DNA from: Geodermatophilus obscurus
GTDB lineage: Bacteria > Actinomycetota > Actinomycetes > Mycobacteriales > Geodermatophilaceae
DNA length: 64,000 nucleotides
Direction: 5' to 3'
Assembly: GCF_900143215.1 (NCBI RefSeq)
Contig: NZ_FRDM01000019.1
Location: 5,229 to 69,228 of the forward strand
Shown here: positions 35,854 to 44,244 of the stretch, piece after piece
Numbering within the stretch: the first letter of the stretch is position 1
How the letters are laid out: every line of letters begins with the position of its first letter
Program-made: the position numbers and the translations under genes
The notes under the pieces: generated by a model
Databases searched by the model: none
What the model was told of the DNA's origin: nothing
The model's input: only the letters and a program-made list of their open reading frames with translations

Positions 35854-36833
35854 GACTGCACTCCCTCGCTCCGCTCGGCCGCTCGTTCCGCTCCTCGCTC
35901 GCCGGCGCTCGCTGCGATGCCCACTCCCCGGGGGCTCTGCCCGATCATCTTCAGGTAGACGTCCTCGAGCGTGGGCCGGGCGACGGTCAGGTCGGGCACC
36001 TCGCCGGGGAAGCGGCCGGCCAGCTCCCGCACGAACGCGGTCGGCGTCGCGGTCTCGGCAGTGCGCCGGGCGCCGTCCTCGGTCCAGCTGACGACGGCGG
36101 GTGCGGTGCCGCGCCCGCCCAGCGCGGTCGGGACGGCGACCTCGGCGAGCTGGCCGCGCGCGAGGACGCCGACCCGGTCGGCCAGCGCCTCGGCCTCGTC
36201 GAGGTAGTGCGTGGTGAGCAGCATCGTGGTGCCCAGGTCGCGCAGCGAGCGGATCAGCGCCCAGAACTGCCGCCGCGCCTCGGGGTCGAAGCCGGTGGTC
36301 GGCTCGTCGAGGAAGAGCAGCCGCGGCCGGCCGACGATGCCCAGCGCCACGTCCAGCCGCCGGCGCTGGCCGCCGGACAGGGTGCGGCCGCGGGCTCCCG
36401 CCTTCTCGGTGAGCCCGACCAGCTCCAGCACCTCGTCGGGGTCGCGCGGCTCGGCGTAGTACGACGCCCGCGCCGTCAGCAGCTCGCGGACCGACAGCTG
36501 GCTGTCCCCCGCGCCGGACTGCAGCACGATGCCCAGCTGCGCCTTCCAGCGCCGTCCGCCCCGGGCCGGGTCGACGCCGAGGACGCGCACCTCGCCGCCG
36601 TCCCGCTTGCGGTAGCCCTCCAGCACCTCGACGGTGGTGGTCTTGCCGGCGCCGTTGGGGCCCAGCAGCGCGAAGATCTCGCCGCGCCGGATGTCGAGGT
36701 CCAGGCCGTCGACGGCGGCGCGGTCGCCGTAGCGCTTCACCAGGCCGCGCGTGGAGATGGCGGCGTCCGGGTCCAGCGGGTCGCCCGGCTGGGGCCGGTT
36801 GTCGGCCACCACGGGCGCGGACGTACTGGTCAC
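35850..36833 (-). CDS. ABC transporter ATP-binding protein (ABC-2 exporter, DrrA-like)
   Basis: A 327-aa ATPase. Walker A GPNGAGKTT near residue 61, Q-loop GIVLQSGAG near 105, signature LSGGQRRR near 156, Walker B LLFLDEPTTGFD near 175 and switch His TTHYLDEAE near 208. The C-terminal extension (after ~230) resembles DrrA-type proteins. The start is a GTG at 36833. The last ~20 residues (AGERGAERAAERSEG) are low-complexity. It pairs with the permease downstream and is preceded by palindrome copy C, which separates it from deoA. Confidence 0.9.
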   Translation of the reverse strand: MTSTSAPVVADNRPQPGDPLDPDAAISTRGLVKRYGDRAAVDGLDLDIRRGEIFALLGPNGAGKTTTVEVLEGYRKRDGGEVRVLGVDPARGGRRWKAQLGIVLQSGAGDSQLSVRELLTARASYYAEPRDPDEVLELVGLTEKAGARGRTLSGGQRRRLDVALGIVGRPRLLFLDEPTTGFDPEARRQFWALIRSLRDLGTTMLLTTHYLDEAEALADRVGVLARGQLAEVAVPTALGGRGTAPAVVSWTEDGARRTAETATPTAFVRELAGRFPGEVPDLTVARPTLEDVYLKMIGQSPRGVGIAASAGERGAERAAERSEGVQS

Positions 36834-36879
36834 GAGAACACAGTCTCCCCGGTGGATGGGGGACGGTGCGCGCTCCCCC

Positions 36880-36945
36880 CTCGCGATCATGGCGCGGAGA
36901 CCACTCCAGAGGCGTCCGCGGTGGTCACGGCGCCATGATCGCGGG
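36880..36945. repeat. GATCATGG-ended palindrome, copy C
   Basis: CTCGCGATCATGGCGCGGAG (from 36880) and GTGGTCACGGCGCCATGATC (36921-36940) form the arms; the element touches the deoA stop codon (36946-36948). Located between deoA and the exporter ATPase, it may terminate the long nucleoside operon. Confidence 0.75.
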
Positions 36946-38220
36946 TCAGGAGGCCGTGATGCGGTCCAGCAGCAGCGGCAGGGGCCGCTCACCGGTGTCG
37001 ACGCCGACCGCGCCCTCCAGCGCCTCCAGCGCCCGCGGGATGCGGTCCGGGTCGTCGGTGTGCAGCTCCAGCAGCGGCTGCCCGGCCACCACCTGCTCCC
37101 CGATCCCCGCGGTCCAGGTGACGCCGGCGGCCGCGGACACCGGGTCCTCCTTGCGCGCCCGGCCCGCGCCCAGCCGCCAGGCGGCCACCCCGAGGGCGTA
37201 GGCGTCGAGGCGGGTCAGCGTGCCGGTGGCCGGCGCGGTCACCACGTGCCGCTCGGCCGGCTGCGGCAGCGGCGCGTCGGGGTCGCCGCCCTGCGCGGTG
37301 ACCATCCGCCGCCAGACGTCCATGGCCCGCCCGTCGCGGAGGGCCTCGGCCGGGTCGACGTCGCTCCGCCCGACGCCGGCCAGCATCTCCCGGGCCAGCG
37401 CCAGGGTCAGCTCGACGACGTCGGCCGGGCCACCGCCGGCCAGCACCTCGACCGACTCGGCCACCTCGACGGCGTTGCCGGCGGCACGGCCCAGCGGCCG
37501 GTCCATCGCGGTCACCAGCGCGACCGTGTGCACGCCGGCCGCCTCACCGAGGCCGACCATGGTGCGGGCCAGCTCGCGGGAGGCGTCGGGGTCCTTCATG
37601 AAGGCGCCCGAGCCGGTCTTCACGTCGAGCACCAGGGCGTCGGCGCCCTCGGCGATCTTCTTGCTCATGATCGAGCTGGCGATCAGCGGGATCGACTCGA
37701 CGGTGCCGGTGACGTCGCGCAGCGCGTACAGCTTCTTGTCCGCCGGCGCCAGGTCGTCGCCGGCCGCGCAGATGACCGCGCCCACCTCGCGCAGCTGCGC
37801 CAGGTAGGCCTCCTCGTGGACGTCGGCCCGCCAGCCAGGGATCGACTCGAGCTTGTCCAGCGTGCCGCCGGTGTGGCCCAGGCCCCGGCCGGACAGCTGC
37901 GGCACCGCCACCCCGCAGGCGGCTACCAGCGGCGCGAGCGGCAGCGTGGTCTTGTCGCCGACGCCGCCGGTGGAGTGCTTGTCGGCGGTCGGCCGGCCGA
38001 GCGAGGACAGGTCCTTGCGCTCGCCGGAGTCGATCATCGTCTGCGTCCAGACGGCGAGCTCGTCCGGGGACATCCCGCGGAAGAACACCGCCATGAGCAG
38101 CGCGCTGACCTGCTCGTCGGGCACCACCCCGCGGGTGTAGGCGTCGATCACCCAGCGGATCTGCCCGGCGCTGAGCTGCCCGCCGTCCCGCTTCGTGCGG
38201 ATGACGTCGATCGCGTCCAT
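36946..38220 (-). CDS. deoA: Thymidine phosphorylase
   Basis: A 424-aa enzyme of the nucleoside phosphorylase II family that converts thymidine or deoxyuridine and phosphate to base and deoxyribose 1-phosphate. DKHSTGGVGDKTTL near residue 80 binds phosphate and the family signature SGRGLGHTGGTLDKLE lies near 108-123. Both structural parts (alpha and alpha/beta) are full length. The ATG at 38220 shares its first base with the cdd stop (TGATG). It works after cdd: cytidine deamination yields the pyrimidine nucleosides it cleaves. Corresponds to Rv3314c. Confidence 0.95.
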   Translation of the reverse strand: MDAIDVIRTKRDGGQLSAGQIRWVIDAYTRGVVPDEQVSALLMAVFFRGMSPDELAVWTQTMIDSGERKDLSSLGRPTADKHSTGGVGDKTTLPLAPLVAACGVAVPQLSGRGLGHTGGTLDKLESIPGWRADVHEEAYLAQLREVGAVICAAGDDLAPADKKLYALRDVTGTVESIPLIASSIMSKKIAEGADALVLDVKTGSGAFMKDPDASRELARTMVGLGEAAGVHTVALVTAMDRPLGRAAGNAVEVAESVEVLAGGGPADVVELTLALAREMLAGVGRSDVDPAEALRDGRAMDVWRRMVTAQGGDPDAPLPQPAERHVVTAPATGTLTRLDAYALGVAAWRLGAGRARKEDPVSAAAGVTWTAGIGEQVVAGQPLLELHTDDPDRIPRALEALEGAVGVDTGERPLPLLLDRITAS

Positions 38221-38633
38221 CAGCCCCGTCCCCGCTCGACGGCGGCGACCAGGTCGTCGGGCCCGAACGCGTCGGGCAGCACCTCGCGCATCGGCACGAT
38301 CCCCAGCGACACGGTCGCGATGAGCATCTCCGGCCCGCCGTGCTCCCACAGCAGCTGCCGGCACCGCCCGCAGGGCATGAGCGGCTGCCCGTCGCCACCG
38401 ACGCAGGCCACCGCGACCAGCCGGCCGCCGCCGGTGCGGGCGAGGTCGCTGACCATCCCGCACTCGGCGCACAGGCCCAGCCCGTAGCTGGCGTTCTCCA
38501 CGTTGCAGCCGGTCACCACGCGGCCGTCGTCCACCAGCCCGGCCACGCCCACGGGGAACCGCGAGTACGGCGCGTAGGCGTGCGTCATCGCCTCCCGGGC
38601 CGCCGAGCGCAGAGCGTTCCAATCGACCTGCAC
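38220..38633 (-). CDS. cdd: Cytidine deaminase
   Basis: A 137-aa homotetramer-type zinc deaminase for (deoxy)cytidine. CNVENASYGLGLCAE near residue 44 contains the catalytic Glu and first zinc Cys; PCGRCRQ near 88 gives the other two Cys. Start GTG at 38633 overlaps the permease stop (TAGTG), and the stop overlaps deoA. Thus importer, cdd and deoA are one translationally coupled chain: uptake, deamination, phosphorolysis. Corresponds to Rv3315c. Confidence 0.95.
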   Translation of the reverse strand: MQVDWNALRSAAREAMTHAYAPYSRFPVGVAGLVDDGRVVTGCNVENASYGLGLCAECGMVSDLARTGGGRLVAVACVGGDGQPLMPCGRCRQLLWEHGGPEMLIATVSLGIVPMREVLPDAFGPDDLVAAVERGRG

Positions 38634-39910
38634 TAGTGCTCTCCTCGTCGGTAGACCAACCCGTCGGCCTTCGGCATCCGCAGCCGTTGGGAGGCCAGCG
38701 ACAGCACCAGCAGCGTGGTCAGGTGGGGGGTGAAGAAGACGATGCCCTCGGGCAGCCGGTCGATGGTCAGGAAGCCGACCAGCGCGGCTCCGGCGAAGAC
38801 GCCGGCGAGCACCGCCTGGGTCGGCTTGCGTCGGACCGCCTGGTGCACCGCGACGGCGGCCAGCAGGACGGCGATGAGCAGCAGCAGGGCCACCACCGCG
38901 GTCTGGCTGCGCAGCTGCAGGGCGTCGGCGAAGCCGAACAGGCCCGCCCCGGCCGCCAGGCCGCCGGGGCGCCAGTTGCCGAAGATCAGCGCGGCCAGGC
39001 CGATGAAGCCGCGCCCGCCGGTCTGCCCCTCGCGGTAGATGCCGGCGACGAACACCAGGAAGACGCCGCCGAGGCCGGCCAGCGCGCCGGAGATGATGAC
39101 GGCGAGGTACTTCAGCCGGTAGACGGGCACGCCCAGGGAGTCCGCCGCGGCCGGGTTCTCGCCGCACGAGCGCAGCCGCAGGCCGAACGCGGTGTGCCAC
39201 AGCAGCAGGTAGGACACCGGGATCAGCAGGACGGCGAACAGGGTCAGCAGGCCCACGCCGCTGGTCACCCCGCGCAGCAGGCCGGCCAGGTCGCTGAGCA
39301 GGAACCAGCCCCGACCCTCGAGGTCGCCGAGCAGGTCCGGTCCGGAGGACAGCAGCGGCAGCGACAAGGACGGCGGGTCGCTGGCCAGGGACGGCGACTG
39401 CGTCGGGCCGCCCCCGGTGTCCTCGGTGAACAGCAGCTCGGAGAGGAAGCGGACGACGCCCCCGGCGAGGATGTTGATCGCCACGCCGGAGACGACGTGG
39501 TCGACGCCGAAGGTGACCGTGGCGATCGCGTGCAGCAGGCCGCCGGCCGCGCCGAAGACCACGCCGCCGAGGACCGCGCCGACCCAGCCCCACTGGTAGC
39601 CGGCCCACCCGGCGCCCCAGGTGCCGAGGACCATCATCCCCTCGAGGCCGATGTTGACCACGCCCGCGCGCTCGGACCACAGCCCGCCGAGCGCGGCCAG
39701 GCCGATGGGGACGGCGAGCAGCAGCGCCGCCGCGAGGGTCGACGACGAGGTGAGTTCCTGCTCCCCCGAGAGGACCCGGACCAGTGAGAACAGCAGCCAC
39801 AGGCCGGCGAGCAGCCAGAGCACCCGCCGGGCCCGGCCGCCGCCGGTGAGCAGGTCGGTCAGCGGGCCGCGGCTGGGCCGGCCGGTGCGGGTCGTCGCGG
39901 TGGTGCTCAT
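38633..39910 (-). CDS. Nucleoside-type ABC transporter permease (second)
   Basis: A 425-aa inner-membrane permease of the BMP/BmpA-associated (RnsD/NupC-type) family; VPIGLAALGGLWSERAGVVNIGLEGMM near residue 68-93 is the highly characteristic block, and GENPAAADSLG near 248 and GGRGFIGLAALIFGNWRP near 298 are also conserved. About ten transmembrane segments. It overlaps the first permease (ATGA) and cdd (TAGTG). An unusual ~45-residue insertion (FTEDTGGGPTQSPSLASD and on) interrupts the region after the VSGVAINIL helix. Confidence 0.9.
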   Translation of the reverse strand: MSTTATTRTGRPSRGPLTDLLTGGGRARRVLWLLAGLWLLFSLVRVLSGEQELTSSSTLAAALLLAVPIGLAALGGLWSERAGVVNIGLEGMMVLGTWGAGWAGYQWGWVGAVLGGVVFGAAGGLLHAIATVTFGVDHVVSGVAINILAGGVVRFLSELLFTEDTGGGPTQSPSLASDPPSLSLPLLSSGPDLLGDLEGRGWFLLSDLAGLLRGVTSGVGLLTLFAVLLIPVSYLLLWHTAFGLRLRSCGENPAAADSLGVPVYRLKYLAVIISGALAGLGGVFLVFVAGIYREGQTGGRGFIGLAALIFGNWRPGGLAAGAGLFGFADALQLRSQTAVVALLLLIAVLLAAVAVHQAVRRKPTQAVLAGVFAGAALVGFLTIDRLPEGIVFFTPHLTTLLVLSLASQRLRMPKADGLVYRRGEH

Positions 39911-41118
39911 GCCTGCACGTCCTCAGGGGTGCCGGGGACACCGGTGCGGACCCGCTGCCCGCCGTCCGGGCCGGTGGGCGGTGGCGCGCCGTCGTCCCCG
40001 CCGGCGCCCGGGTCGGGACCGGCGGACGCACCGGCCCGCTCGGCCGAGCGCAGCGCCAGGCGGCGGGCGACCTCGTTGGCGATGACGACGGCGAGCACGA
40101 TCGTGCCCTGGATGATCGTCACGACCGAGGACGGGATGTCGGCGAACTGCAGCGGCAGCGCGGCCCGGTCGAGGAAGGCGAACAGCAGCCCGGCCAGCGC
40201 GATGCCGACCGGGCTGCTGCGGCCCAGCAGGGCGACGGCGATGCCGAGGAAGCCCAGCCCGGCGGTGAACTCGGTGCCGTAGTCGTACTGCGAGCCGAGC
40301 AGGTCGGGCAGGCCGATCAGCCCCGCGATGCCACCGGAGATGAGCATGGTCTTGACGACCATGCCGCGGGCGTCGACGCCGCTCACGGTGGCCGCCGAGG
40401 GCGACAGGCCGGTGGCGCGCAGGTCGAACCCGAAGCGGGTGCGCTGGAGCAGCACGGCGACGACGACGCCGACCACGACCGCCACCACCAGGAAGCCGTA
40501 GAGGCCGCTGCGCGGTGCGGCCAGGCCCAGCGCGGTGAGCAGCCCGTTGAGGCTCGGCACCCGGCCGGACTCGGGGATCTCGCTCGTCGTGACGATCGAG
40601 GCACCCGGTGCGCTGCCCCGCAGCGGGCCGGTGAGCAGGAACGACGCCAGGCCCAGCGCGATGAAGTTCAGCATGATCGAGCTGATGACCTCGCTCACGC
40701 CGCGGGTCACCTTGAGCACGCCGACGATGCCGGCCCACACGGCGCCGACCACCATCGCGACGACCACGATCAGCAGCACGTGCAGCGGGCCGGGCAGCGC
40801 CACGGCCGCCCCGACCGCGGCGGCCAGGATGGTGGCCATCCGGTACTGGCCCTCGACGCCGATGTTGAACAGGCCCATCCGGAAGGCGACGGCCACGGCC
40901 AGTCCGGCGAGGAACAGCGGCACCGCCCGGTTGAGGACCACGACGATCGACTGCACCTGCTGCGAGGGGCTGTCGCCGAGGTCGACCATCACCCGGAACG
41001 CCTCGACCGGGTCCTCCCCGATGAGCGCGATGACGACCGCGGAGATCACCAGCGCGACGAGGACGGCGAGCACCGGGCCGAGCAGCGAGAGCCCCAGCCG
41101 GCGGACGAGGCCGGTCAC
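39907..41118 (-). CDS. Nucleoside-type ABC transporter permease (first)
   Basis: A 403-aa membrane protein of the same family: FRMGLFNIGVEGQYRMATI near residue 85 corresponds to the NIGxEG block of the second permease, and EVISSIMLNFIALGL near 140 is typical. Nine or ten hydrophobic segments, then a hydrophilic Pro/Gly-rich C-terminal tail (~50 residues). The start GTG at 41118 overlaps the ATPase stop (GTGA). The two permeases form the heterodimeric channel for the twin-cassette ATPase. Confidence 0.9.
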   Translation of the reverse strand: MTGLVRRLGLSLLGPVLAVLVALVISAVVIALIGEDPVEAFRVMVDLGDSPSQQVQSIVVVLNRAVPLFLAGLAVAVAFRMGLFNIGVEGQYRMATILAAAVGAAVALPGPLHVLLIVVVAMVVGAVWAGIVGVLKVTRGVSEVISSIMLNFIALGLASFLLTGPLRGSAPGASIVTTSEIPESGRVPSLNGLLTALGLAAPRSGLYGFLVVAVVVGVVVAVLLQRTRFGFDLRATGLSPSAATVSGVDARGMVVKTMLISGGIAGLIGLPDLLGSQYDYGTEFTAGLGFLGIAVALLGRSSPVGIALAGLLFAFLDRAALPLQFADIPSSVVTIIQGTIVLAVVIANEVARRLALRSAERAGASAGPDPGAGGDDGAPPPTGPDGGQRVRTGVPGTPEDVQA

Positions 41119-42689
41119 GCCGCACCCGCCGTCGTCCGCGCGCCGGTCATGTACCCGCCGAGCTCCTCGGGGGTGACCCGCCGCGGGTCCAGCGTGGCCA
41201 CCAGCCGGCCGCGCAGCATGACGTGCAGCGTGTCCGACAGGCCGATCAGCTCGTCGAGGTCGGCCGAGACGAGCACGATCCCCAGCCCCTCGGCGCGGGC
41301 GTCCTTGAGCAGCTCCCAGATCACCGCCTGGGCGCCGACGTCGACGCCGCGGGTCGGGTGGGCGGCGACCAGCAGCCGCGGCGCCGCGCTCATCTCCCGC
41401 CCGACGATCAGCTTCTGCTGGTTGCCCCCGGACAGGGCGACGGCGAGGGTGTCCGGCCCGGGGGCGCGGACGTCGTACTCGCGCATGATGCGGGCGGTGT
41501 CGGCCCGGGCGGCGCGGCGGTCGATGAAGGGGCCCCGCACCGCCGGCGGGCGGGTCTGGTGGCCGAGGATGCGGTTCTCCCACAGCGGCGCGTCCAGCAG
41601 CATGCCCTGGCGGTGCCGGTCCTCGGGGATGAAGCCGACCCCGCCCTCCCGGCGGGCCCGGGTGCTCCAGCCGGTGACGTCCTCGCCGCCGAGGAGCACC
41701 GACCCCGCGGCCAGCGGGCGCAGCCCCATGATCGCGTCGACGAGCTCGGCCTGGCCGTTGCCCTCGACGCCGGCGATACCGACGACCTCACCCTCCCGCA
41801 CGGTGAGCGTGACCTCGTCCACCACGGGCCGCTGGCCGCCGTCGGTGAGGGTGACGCCGACCATCTGCAGCACCGGGGTCTCGCGCACGGTCGACGTGCG
41901 GACCTCCGGGGAGGGCAGCTCGGCGCCGACCATCAACTCCGCCAGCTGCCGGACCGTCGTCGTCCTCGGGTCGGCCGTGCCCACCGTGGTGCCGCGCCGG
42001 ATGACGGTGATCGAGTCGGCGACGCGGCGCACCTCGTCGAGCTTGTGCGAGATGAAGATGACCGTCAGGCCCTCGCGCTTGAGCTCGGCGAGGTTGGCGA
42101 ACAGCTCGTCGACCTCCTGCGGGACCAGCACCGCGGTCGGCTCGTCGAGGATCAGCGTGCGGGCGTCGCGGTAGAGCACCTTCGCGATCTCCACCCGCTG
42201 CCGGTCGCCGACGCCGAGGTCCTCCACGAGGGCGTCGGGCCGCAGGCCGAGGGAGTAGCGGTCGGAGATGTCGGTGATCCGGCGGCGCGCCTCGGCGAGG
42301 TCCAGCCGGCCGGCCCTCGTGGGCTCGCTGCCCAGGACGATGTTCTCCAGGACGGTGAAGTTGTCGGCCAGCATGAAGTGCTGGTGCACCATGCCGATGC
42401 CGGCGGCGATGGCGTCGGCCGGGCTGCGGAAGGACACCTCGCGGCCGTCGACCAGGATCTGGCCCTCGTCGGGACGGTGCTCGCCGTAGAGGGTCTTCAT
42501 GAGCGTCGACTTGCCGGCGCCGTTCTCGCCCACGACGGCGTGCACCTCGCCGCGGCGGACCCGCAGCTCGATGTCCTTGTTCGCCACCACACCCGGGAAG
42601 CGCTTGGTGATCCCGCGCAGCTCGACGGCGAGGGGGGCGTCGTCCGGCGCCGTTCCGTGCCCGGCTGCGGGCGAGTCTGCTGAGGCCAT
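41115..42689 (-). CDS. Nucleoside/sugar-type ABC transporter ATP-binding protein with two cassettes
   Basis: A 524-aa ATPase with two nucleotide-binding domains, as in ribose/nucleoside (MglA/YufO-like) importers. First: Walker A GENGAGKST near residue 50, HQHFMLADNFTVLENIVLG, and Walker B LILDEPTAVL. Second: degenerate P-loop GVEGNGQAEL near 300, signature LSGGNQQK near 416 and HPTRGVDVG. The ATG at 42689 has GAGGAG 11 bases upstream. A perfect hairpin lies between the BMP gene and this start, which may lower expression of the membrane complex relative to the binding protein. Confidence 0.93.
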   Translation of the reverse strand: MASADSPAAGHGTAPDDAPLAVELRGITKRFPGVVANKDIELRVRRGEVHAVVGENGAGKSTLMKTLYGEHRPDEGQILVDGREVSFRSPADAIAAGIGMVHQHFMLADNFTVLENIVLGSEPTRAGRLDLAEARRRITDISDRYSLGLRPDALVEDLGVGDRQRVEIAKVLYRDARTLILDEPTAVLVPQEVDELFANLAELKREGLTVIFISHKLDEVRRVADSITVIRRGTTVGTADPRTTTVRQLAELMVGAELPSPEVRTSTVRETPVLQMVGVTLTDGGQRPVVDEVTLTVREGEVVGIAGVEGNGQAELVDAIMGLRPLAAGSVLLGGEDVTGWSTRARREGGVGFIPEDRHRQGMLLDAPLWENRILGHQTRPPAVRGPFIDRRAARADTARIMREYDVRAPGPDTLAVALSGGNQQKLIVGREMSAAPRLLVAAHPTRGVDVGAQAVIWELLKDARAEGLGIVLVSADLDELIGLSDTLHVMLRGRLVATLDPRRVTPEELGGYMTGARTTAGAA

Positions 42690-42851
42690 GCCGGCATCTC
42701 CTCGCTGTGGACCCGCCGGTGGGCGGGCAGTCACTACGGATGGCACCGGCGCGCGGGATCAGCCGCTCCGCCGGGACCTCGGGCCCGGGGGCCGTGGGTA
42801 TGGTGCCCCACCCGCCGGGCTCCGTCCGAGCCCGGGGCGGACCCGGAACAC

Positions 42852-42884
42852 CGCGGGCCCGGGCGTTTCCCGCCCGGGCCCGCG
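42852..42884 (-). terminator. Perfect hairpin between BMP lipoprotein and transporter ATPase genes
   Basis: CGCGGGCCCGGGCG (42852-42865) pairs fully with CGCCCGGGCCCGCG (42871-42884) around the loop TTTCC. It lies 42 bases past the lipoprotein stop. No T-tract follows on the minus strand, so it may act as a partial terminator or mRNA-stabilising structure. Confidence 0.7.
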
Positions 42885-42925
42885 TCGCGAGGTGGATCAG
42901 CCGTGCGGGACCACCCGCACGGGTG

Positions 42926-43990
42926 TCACTCGACCGTCGTCGGGACCGTGATGGTGCCGTCGGTGATCTGCTGCGAGTACTGCTGGATGTCGTCCTGGAT
43001 GTCGTCGATGAAGCCGCCCGACGTGGCCAGGCCGATGCCCTCGGTGGACAGGTCGCTCAGCACGTCCTCGGCGCCCTGGACGTTGCCCTCGGCGTAGTCG
43101 TTGATGAACTGCTCCACCGCGTTGTCGACCCGCTTGAGCATCGAGGTCATGACCACCGGCTGCAGCTCCGGACCGACGGTCAGGTACTGGTCGGAGTCGA
43201 CGCCGATCGCCCGGTTGCCCGAGGCAGCGGCCGCCTGGAAGACGCCGAGGCCCGAGCCGCCCGCCGCGTGGAAGATGATGTCCGCGCCGGCGTCGTACAT
43301 GCCCTGCGCCACGATCTGGCCGCGGGCGGGGTCGCTGAACCCGGAGAAGTCACCGGCCGGCGAGATGTACTGCCGGTCGATGCGGATCTGCGGGTTGACC
43401 GTCTGCGCACCGGCGACGTAGCCGGCCTCGAACTTCTCGATCAGCGGGCTCTCGACGCCACCGACGAAGCCGATGTGGGCGCTCTCGCTCTTCAGCGCGG
43501 CCGCGACGCCGGCCAGGAAGGAACCCTCCTCCTCGGCGAAGACCAGGCCGGTGACGTTGTCGCCCTTGGCGCCGTCGGCGTTCGAGCCGTCGACCTGGGC
43601 GAACGTGGTCTCCGGGAACTGCGGGGCGACCTCGGCGATGACGTCGTCGTAGGCGAAGCCGACGGCGATGACCGGGTTGAAGCCCTGCTCGGCCAGCTGG
43701 GTGAGCAGCTCGGCGCGGTTGGAGGCGTCCTCGTTCGGGCTGAGCTCCTGCAGCTCGGCGCCAAGGGCGTCGGCGGCCGCCGAGGCACCGGCGTAGGCCG
43801 AGTCGTTGAACGACTGGTCCCCGCGGCCGCCCTCGTCGTAGGCCAGGCCGATCCGGAGCTCCTCGGGGGCGGCGCCGGCACCGCCCTCGCCGCTGCCGGT
43901 GCCGGTGGGCTCGTCGCTGGCACAGGCTGCCAGGGCCATGCTGCCGGCCAGCAGCACAGCCGCGGCCTTCATCCTCCGCGCTCGGCGCAA
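42926..43990 (-). CDS. BMP family (BmpA/PnrA-like) nucleoside-binding lipoprotein
   Basis: 354 aa from a TTG at 43990 with AGGAG six bases upstream; the internal ATG at 43972 has its purine run directly against it, so TTG is preferred. The lipobox ALAAC puts the lipidated Cys at residue 23. The mature part (ELRIGLAYDEGGRGDQSFND, ADIIFHAAGGSGLGVFQ, IGVDSDQY) is typical of BMP proteins, which bind purine nucleosides outside the membrane. It is the first gene of the importer-cdd-deoA unit. A TAGCGT box on the minus strand (44104-44109) is a possible -10, giving a ~105-base leader. Confidence 0.92.
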   Translation of the reverse strand: MRRARRMKAAAVLLAGSMALAACASDEPTGTGSGEGGAGAAPEELRIGLAYDEGGRGDQSFNDSAYAGASAAADALGAELQELSPNEDASNRAELLTQLAEQGFNPVIAVGFAYDDVIAEVAPQFPETTFAQVDGSNADGAKGDNVTGLVFAEEEGSFLAGVAAALKSESAHIGFVGGVESPLIEKFEAGYVAGAQTVNPQIRIDRQYISPAGDFSGFSDPARGQIVAQGMYDAGADIIFHAAGGSGLGVFQAAAASGNRAIGVDSDQYLTVGPELQPVVMTSMLKRVDNAVEQFINDYAEGNVQGAEDVLSDLSTEGIGLATSGGFIDDIQDDIQQYSQQITDGTITVPTTVE

Positions 43991-44231
43991 GACGATCTCC
44001 TCTCTGGGGGGACGGGCCGCACGGACGAGGCGGTCCGCCCCGGTGGCTCGGGGTCGTGCGTGGCTGCCGGCGGACGCCGGTCCCTCCAGCACGCGACGAG
44101 CGCACGCTAGCTCCGCCCGGTGGCCGCGCCGAACCCCGCGTCGGAGACCGAGACGGGATCGTTGCCAACGCCGGGGCCACAGTGGTCCGCGCCACGCGCG
44201 CACCCCGGGTGGCACCCGGGGGGCGCTGGGC

Positions 44232-44237
44232 TAGCCT
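44232..44237 (+). promoter_or_regulatory. Leaderless -10 element for the D,D-carboxypeptidase gene
   Basis: TAGCCT ends eight bases before the GTG at 44245; the preceding GGGCGCTGGGC is identical to the sequence upstream of deoD. Confidence 0.55.
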
Positions 44238-44244
44238 CTGCGCC

